A stretch of DNA of 6,651 nt, taken from NCBI GenBank assembly GCA_002433675.1, contig DJIP01000399.1, forward strand, positions 1-6,651, written 5' to 3'. Source of the DNA: Halomonas halophila (GTDB taxonomy: Bacteria > Pseudomonadota > Gammaproteobacteria > Pseudomonadales > Halomonadaceae). The notes below the pieces were generated by a model, which saw nothing but the letters and a program-made list of their open reading frames with translations, did no database searches and was not told the DNA's origin. Position 1 is the stretch's first letter. Every line of letters begins with the position of its first letter. Of this stretch, positions 3,824 through 6,651 are shown one piece after another. The position numbers were made by a program, and so were the translations under genes.

Positions 3824-6651
3824 ATGAGAAAAGGACGCGCCCTGTGGGCCCTGACACGACTGCTGATCTGGCTGCCGTTGACCCTGGTTGGCCTGGTGCT
3901 GCTGATTGGCGGCCTGGTGCTGAGCCCCTGGGGTACCCGGATGGCGCTGGATCAAGGCCAGCGCATGGGCTTTCTGGAGTACGAGGCGGTCGAGGGCGCG
4001 CTGCTCGACAGCTTTGCGCTGGATGGCTTTCGTATGGAGATGGGCAGTCTGCGTCTGTCGGTGGATTCGTTGTCGCTGTCATGGGCAGAGGACTGCGTCC
4101 TGAATGGCCGGCTGTGTCTTGACTACCTGAGAGTGTCGGGTACCGATGTCCGCCTCGGTGAGAGCGAAGCAGTGGAAGAGCCTCCCGTCGAACCCGAGTC
4201 GTCCACCGCCGAGCCGGGCCCCCTGGCGCTGCCGTTCCCCGTCGAGATCCGTGAGCTGGCGGTCGAGGACGTTGCCGTCCAGTTGGCCGACGGCACCCGA
4301 CTGGCCTGGGACAGCTTCACCACCGCGGCGGTGGCAGAGGGCGACACCCTGAGCGTTCGGCCTACACGCCTGGCGGGTCTTCATCTGACCCTGCCGTTGA
4401 CGCCGGGCGCCATGTTGGCTCTGAGCGACGCCGAACATGAGGGGCCCATCGTCTCCGCCGAGGCCATCGACGCGGCCATCGCGGTGCGCTCGCCGTTGCC
4501 GAGCGAGGCCGCCGCCGAGATGGAAGGGGCCGCAGCCAAGGCCGACGACATCCCGCTGGATGAGCGCGAGCGCCTGGTGCTGCCGGAGGTCACCTTGCCA
4601 CTGGCTATCGAGGTACCCGAACTGGTGGTCGAGGACACCACCGTCGACGGTGCCTTCGACTACCACGTCGAGCGTCTGGACCTGAGTCTCGATGCCCGCG
4701 GCCAGACCATCACCATCGAGCCGCTGGCGGTGGCCTCTGCCGATGCCGATGCCGAGCTCCAGGCCCGCGCCACGCTGAGCGGCGACTATCCGCTGGAGCT
4801 CAATTTTGCCGCCGATCTGTACCTGCCGGAAATCTTCCCGGCGCTGTCCGGCGAGCGGGTCGAGCTGAGTGCAGCCGGTAGTCTGGCCGACCTGGAGATC
4901 GACCTGAAGACCACGGGCCCGGTGGACACCCACCTGGTGGCCAGGCTCGACGTCCTCGATCCCACGCTACCCTTCAGCGCCACCTTCCAGAGCCCGAGAC
5001 TGCAATGGCCGCTGCCGGGCATGGACAGCCCCCTGCCTGAAGGCATCGAAGAGGCTGGCGAGGTGAGCGACGCCGGGACAAGCGCACCAGACAATGCTGA
5101 AGCTGGCAATGCCGAAGCAAGCAATGCCGAAGCGGGTGATGCCACCGCTGCCACGGCCGAGGTGGAGTCATGGGTCGCCAGGGATCTGGATCTCGCCATC
5201 GAGGGTTCCCTCACCGGCTATACGCTGCAACTGGCCCTGGCCGCCGAGGGACCCGATGTACCGCCTACTACCCTGGCCCTTCAGGGGCAGGGGGATCTCT
5301 CGCAGTTTGCCTGGGCGCCGCTCGAGGTCGCACCGGAGGGCGCCGGAGCACTCAGCACCGAGGGACGTGTCGACTGGTCTGATGGTGTCTCGGTGGAGGC
5401 AGCAGCAACCCTCACGGGCCTCAATCCGGAACCCTTCGTCGAAGGCCTCGCGGGCGATATCGACGGCACCCTGCAGGTGGCTTTCACCCAGACCGACGAG
5501 GGCTGGCGGGTGGAGGTGCCGGCGCTGGATATCGAGGGCACCCTCGATGGTCGACCGCTGTCGCTGGAGGCCCAGCTCGCTGGCAACAGCAACATGCAGT
5601 GGGATATCGACAGCCTCGACTTCCGCCAGGGCGACAATCGTATCCAGGCCGTCGGCCAGGTCAGTGAGGCCAACCTCGACGTCGACGCCGAGATCTCACT
5701 GCCGGACATGGCGAGCCTGTATCCGGGGCTTGCCGGCCAGCTATCCGGTGACATCACGGCCAGCGGCAGCCTCCAGGCGCCTCAGCTTGACCTTGCCTTG
5801 AACGGCAACGGGGTGGCGTTTGAGGAAAACCGTGTCGGCGAATTGTCGCTGTCCGGTCGTGTGGCCGGTATCGACGACCCCGAGCTCGATATTGGTCTTG
5901 AGGCAAGACAGGTCGAAGCCGGTGGCCAGCGATTCTCCGATATCGCTCTGGATCTCGATGGCCGGTTGTCCGACCACCGTCTGGAACTGACCGTGGAAGG
6001 CAGCGAGGACGGGCCACTCAACCGTCTGGTGCTGGCCCTTGACGGGGCCATGAACGAGGCCCGCGATCAGTATCAGGGCACCCTGTCACCACTGGAAGTC
6101 ACGCTGCCCCAGGGCGACATCGCCCTCGATGATCCGCTGAGCTTCGAGGCCGACCTGGCCGCGGGATCGGTCCAGACCGAGCCGTTCTGCCTGGCACGTC
6201 GCCAGGGTGGCGCCGTGTGCATCAGCGAGCCGCTGAGCGCCTCGGCGGACGCCGGCTCGCTGACCCTCGAGATCAATGAGCTGCCCATGGATCTGGTCAA
6301 CGAGGCGTTGCCTCAGGGCTGGGCCATCGACGGCGACACCGGCGCCCGTGTCGTCGCAGGCTGGTCGGCCGGCGGCAGTCGCTGGCAGGCCGACGTCCAG
6401 GTCGACAGCGAAGTCAGCGTGACCGGCGAGGACGCCTATGGCCAGCCATGGTCGGTGCCTGCCACCAGCATGTCGCTCAGCGCAGACGCCAGCGAAGCCC
6501 GTATCGACATGGACCTGGCGCTGTCGTTGGCCCAGAGCGGCGATATCGACCTGGCTCTGGCGATCGATGATCCCATGGGACGCGGCGGTCTGGACGGTAC
6601 CCTGACCATTACCGACGTGCGCCTGGCACCGTATCAGCCATTGGCGGCCGG
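3824..6651 (+). CDS. tamB: TamB, inner-membrane-anchored periplasmic subunit of the translocation and assembly module (3' end outside window)
   Basis: TamB (AsmA-like/DUF490 family) is anchored in the inner membrane and extends a long hydrophobic beta-groove across the periplasm to TamA; such proteins are linked to outer-membrane protein assembly and phospholipid transport. The first 942 residues are present and open to the window edge; the family is usually about 1,250-1,400 residues, so the C-terminal DUF490 domain that binds TamA is missing only because of the cut. A basic N-terminus (R2, K3, R5, R12) precedes one membrane segment (about 13-33). The rest is repeated short beta-strand segments of the type LxLxI/VxxL with frequent Asp and Gly, as in the family. 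Recognisable parts are FLEYEAVEGALLDSFALDGF (from about 50) and PFCLARRQGGAVC (787-799). The window shows only four cysteines, at 91, 98, 789 and 799, as two close pairs. Acidic or Ala-rich linkers lie at about 113-133, 227-250 and 400-449. The start is supported by GAGG 5 bases upstream and by the position of the membrane segment. Confidence 0.93.
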   Translation, partial: MRKGRALWALTRLLIWLPLTLVGLVLLIGGLVLSPWGTRMALDQGQRMGFLEYEAVEGALLDSFALDGFRMEMGSLRLSVDSLSLSWAEDCVLNGRLCLDYLRVSGTDVRLGESEAVEEPPVEPESSTAEPGPLALPFPVEIRELAVEDVAVQLADGTRLAWDSFTTAAVAEGDTLSVRPTRLAGLHLTLPLTPGAMLALSDAEHEGPIVSAEAIDAAIAVRSPLPSEAAAEMEGAAAKADDIPLDERERLVLPEVTLPLAIEVPELVVEDTTVDGAFDYHVERLDLSLDARGQTITIEPLAVASADADAELQARATLSGDYPLELNFAADLYLPEIFPALSGERVELSAAGSLADLEIDLKTTGPVDTHLVARLDVLDPTLPFSATFQSPRLQWPLPGMDSPLPEGIEEAGEVSDAGTSAPDNAEAGNAEASNAEAGDATAATAEVESWVARDLDLAIEGSLTGYTLQLALAAEGPDVPPTTLALQGQGDLSQFAWAPLEVAPEGAGALSTEGRVDWSDGVSVEAAATLTGLNPEPFVEGLAGDIDGTLQVAFTQTDEGWRVEVPALDIEGTLDGRPLSLEAQLAGNSNMQWDIDSLDFRQGDNRIQAVGQVSEANLDVDAEISLPDMASLYPGLAGQLSGDITASGSLQAPQLDLALNGNGVAFEENRVGELSLSGRVAGIDDPELDIGLEARQVEAGGQRFSDIALDLDGRLSDHRLELTVEGSEDGPLNRLVLALDGAMNEARDQYQGTLSPLEVTLPQGDIALDDPLSFEADLAAGSVQTEPFCLARRQGGAVCISEPLSASADAGSLTLEINELPMDLVNEALPQGWAIDGDTGARVVAGWSAGGSRWQADVQVDSEVSVTGEDAYGQPWSVPATSMSLSADASEARIDMDLALSLAQSGDIDLALAIDDPMGRGGLDGTLTITDVRLAPYQPLAA
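5093..5152 (+). repeat. Short tandem repeat of 15 bp inside tamB (pentapeptide NAEAG/S)
   Basis: Three 15-bp units at 5093-5107, 5108-5122 and 5123-5137 encode NAEAG, NAEAS and NAEAG (residues 424-438). A fourth, diverged unit, DATAA, follows at 5138-5152. All units are multiples of three, so copy-number change keeps the frame. The repeat sits in an acidic, Ala-rich linker between beta-rich segments and probably arose by slippage. Confidence 0.75.

Noticed and set aside
4079..4933. A 284-codon open frame antisense to tamB
   Set aside because: It has the same codon-register relation as the antisense frame in tamA, has no recognisable protein features and opposes a clear TamB.
5094..5801. A 235-codon plus-strand frame inside tamB
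   Set aside because: It is out of frame with TamB, is Arg/Ser/Pro-rich and has no ribosome binding site; the TamB frame is continuous through it.

Overview
The window looks like chromosomal DNA of a GC-rich gammaproteobacterium. The TamA and TamB proteins are of enterobacterial/pseudomonad type, and the acidic, GC-rich coding style would suit a Halomonas-like (Halomonadaceae) host. The taxon is an inference; no rRNA or other marker is present. I see no mobile element, CRISPR array, tRNA or rRNA.

Layout, left to right. Bases 1-48 appear to be the last codons of an unidentified plus-strand gene, whose stop lies inside an 18-bp perfect palindrome. A convergent intergenic stretch (49-195) holds a near-perfect hairpin at 101-132, probably a terminator. 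A minus-strand gene (777 to 196) encodes a 193-residue protein that aligns along its length with iron superoxide dismutase SodB but has lost three of the four metal ligands. A 235-bp divergent intergenic region (778-1012) follows, with an AT-rich core and overlapping palindromes.

The plus strand then carries a tight three-gene cluster: a bitopic membrane protein with a very long periplasmic coiled coil (1013-1882), tamA (1915-3789) and tamB (3824 to beyond the window end). Gaps are about 30 bases or less, so the three are probably one operon.

TamA is an Omp85-family outer-membrane beta-barrel with POTRA domains. TamB is an inner-membrane-anchored AsmA-like/DUF490 protein that crosses the periplasm to meet it. 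Together they form the translocation and assembly module, linked in the literature to outer-membrane protein assembly and phospholipid transport to the outer membrane. The coiled-coil protein has the same inner-membrane-to-periplasm topology as TamB and is encoded first in the operon, so an accessory role in the TAM is a reasonable but untested idea. The two points most worth following up are this coiled-coil protein and the ligand-less superoxide-dismutase-fold protein encoded divergently from it.
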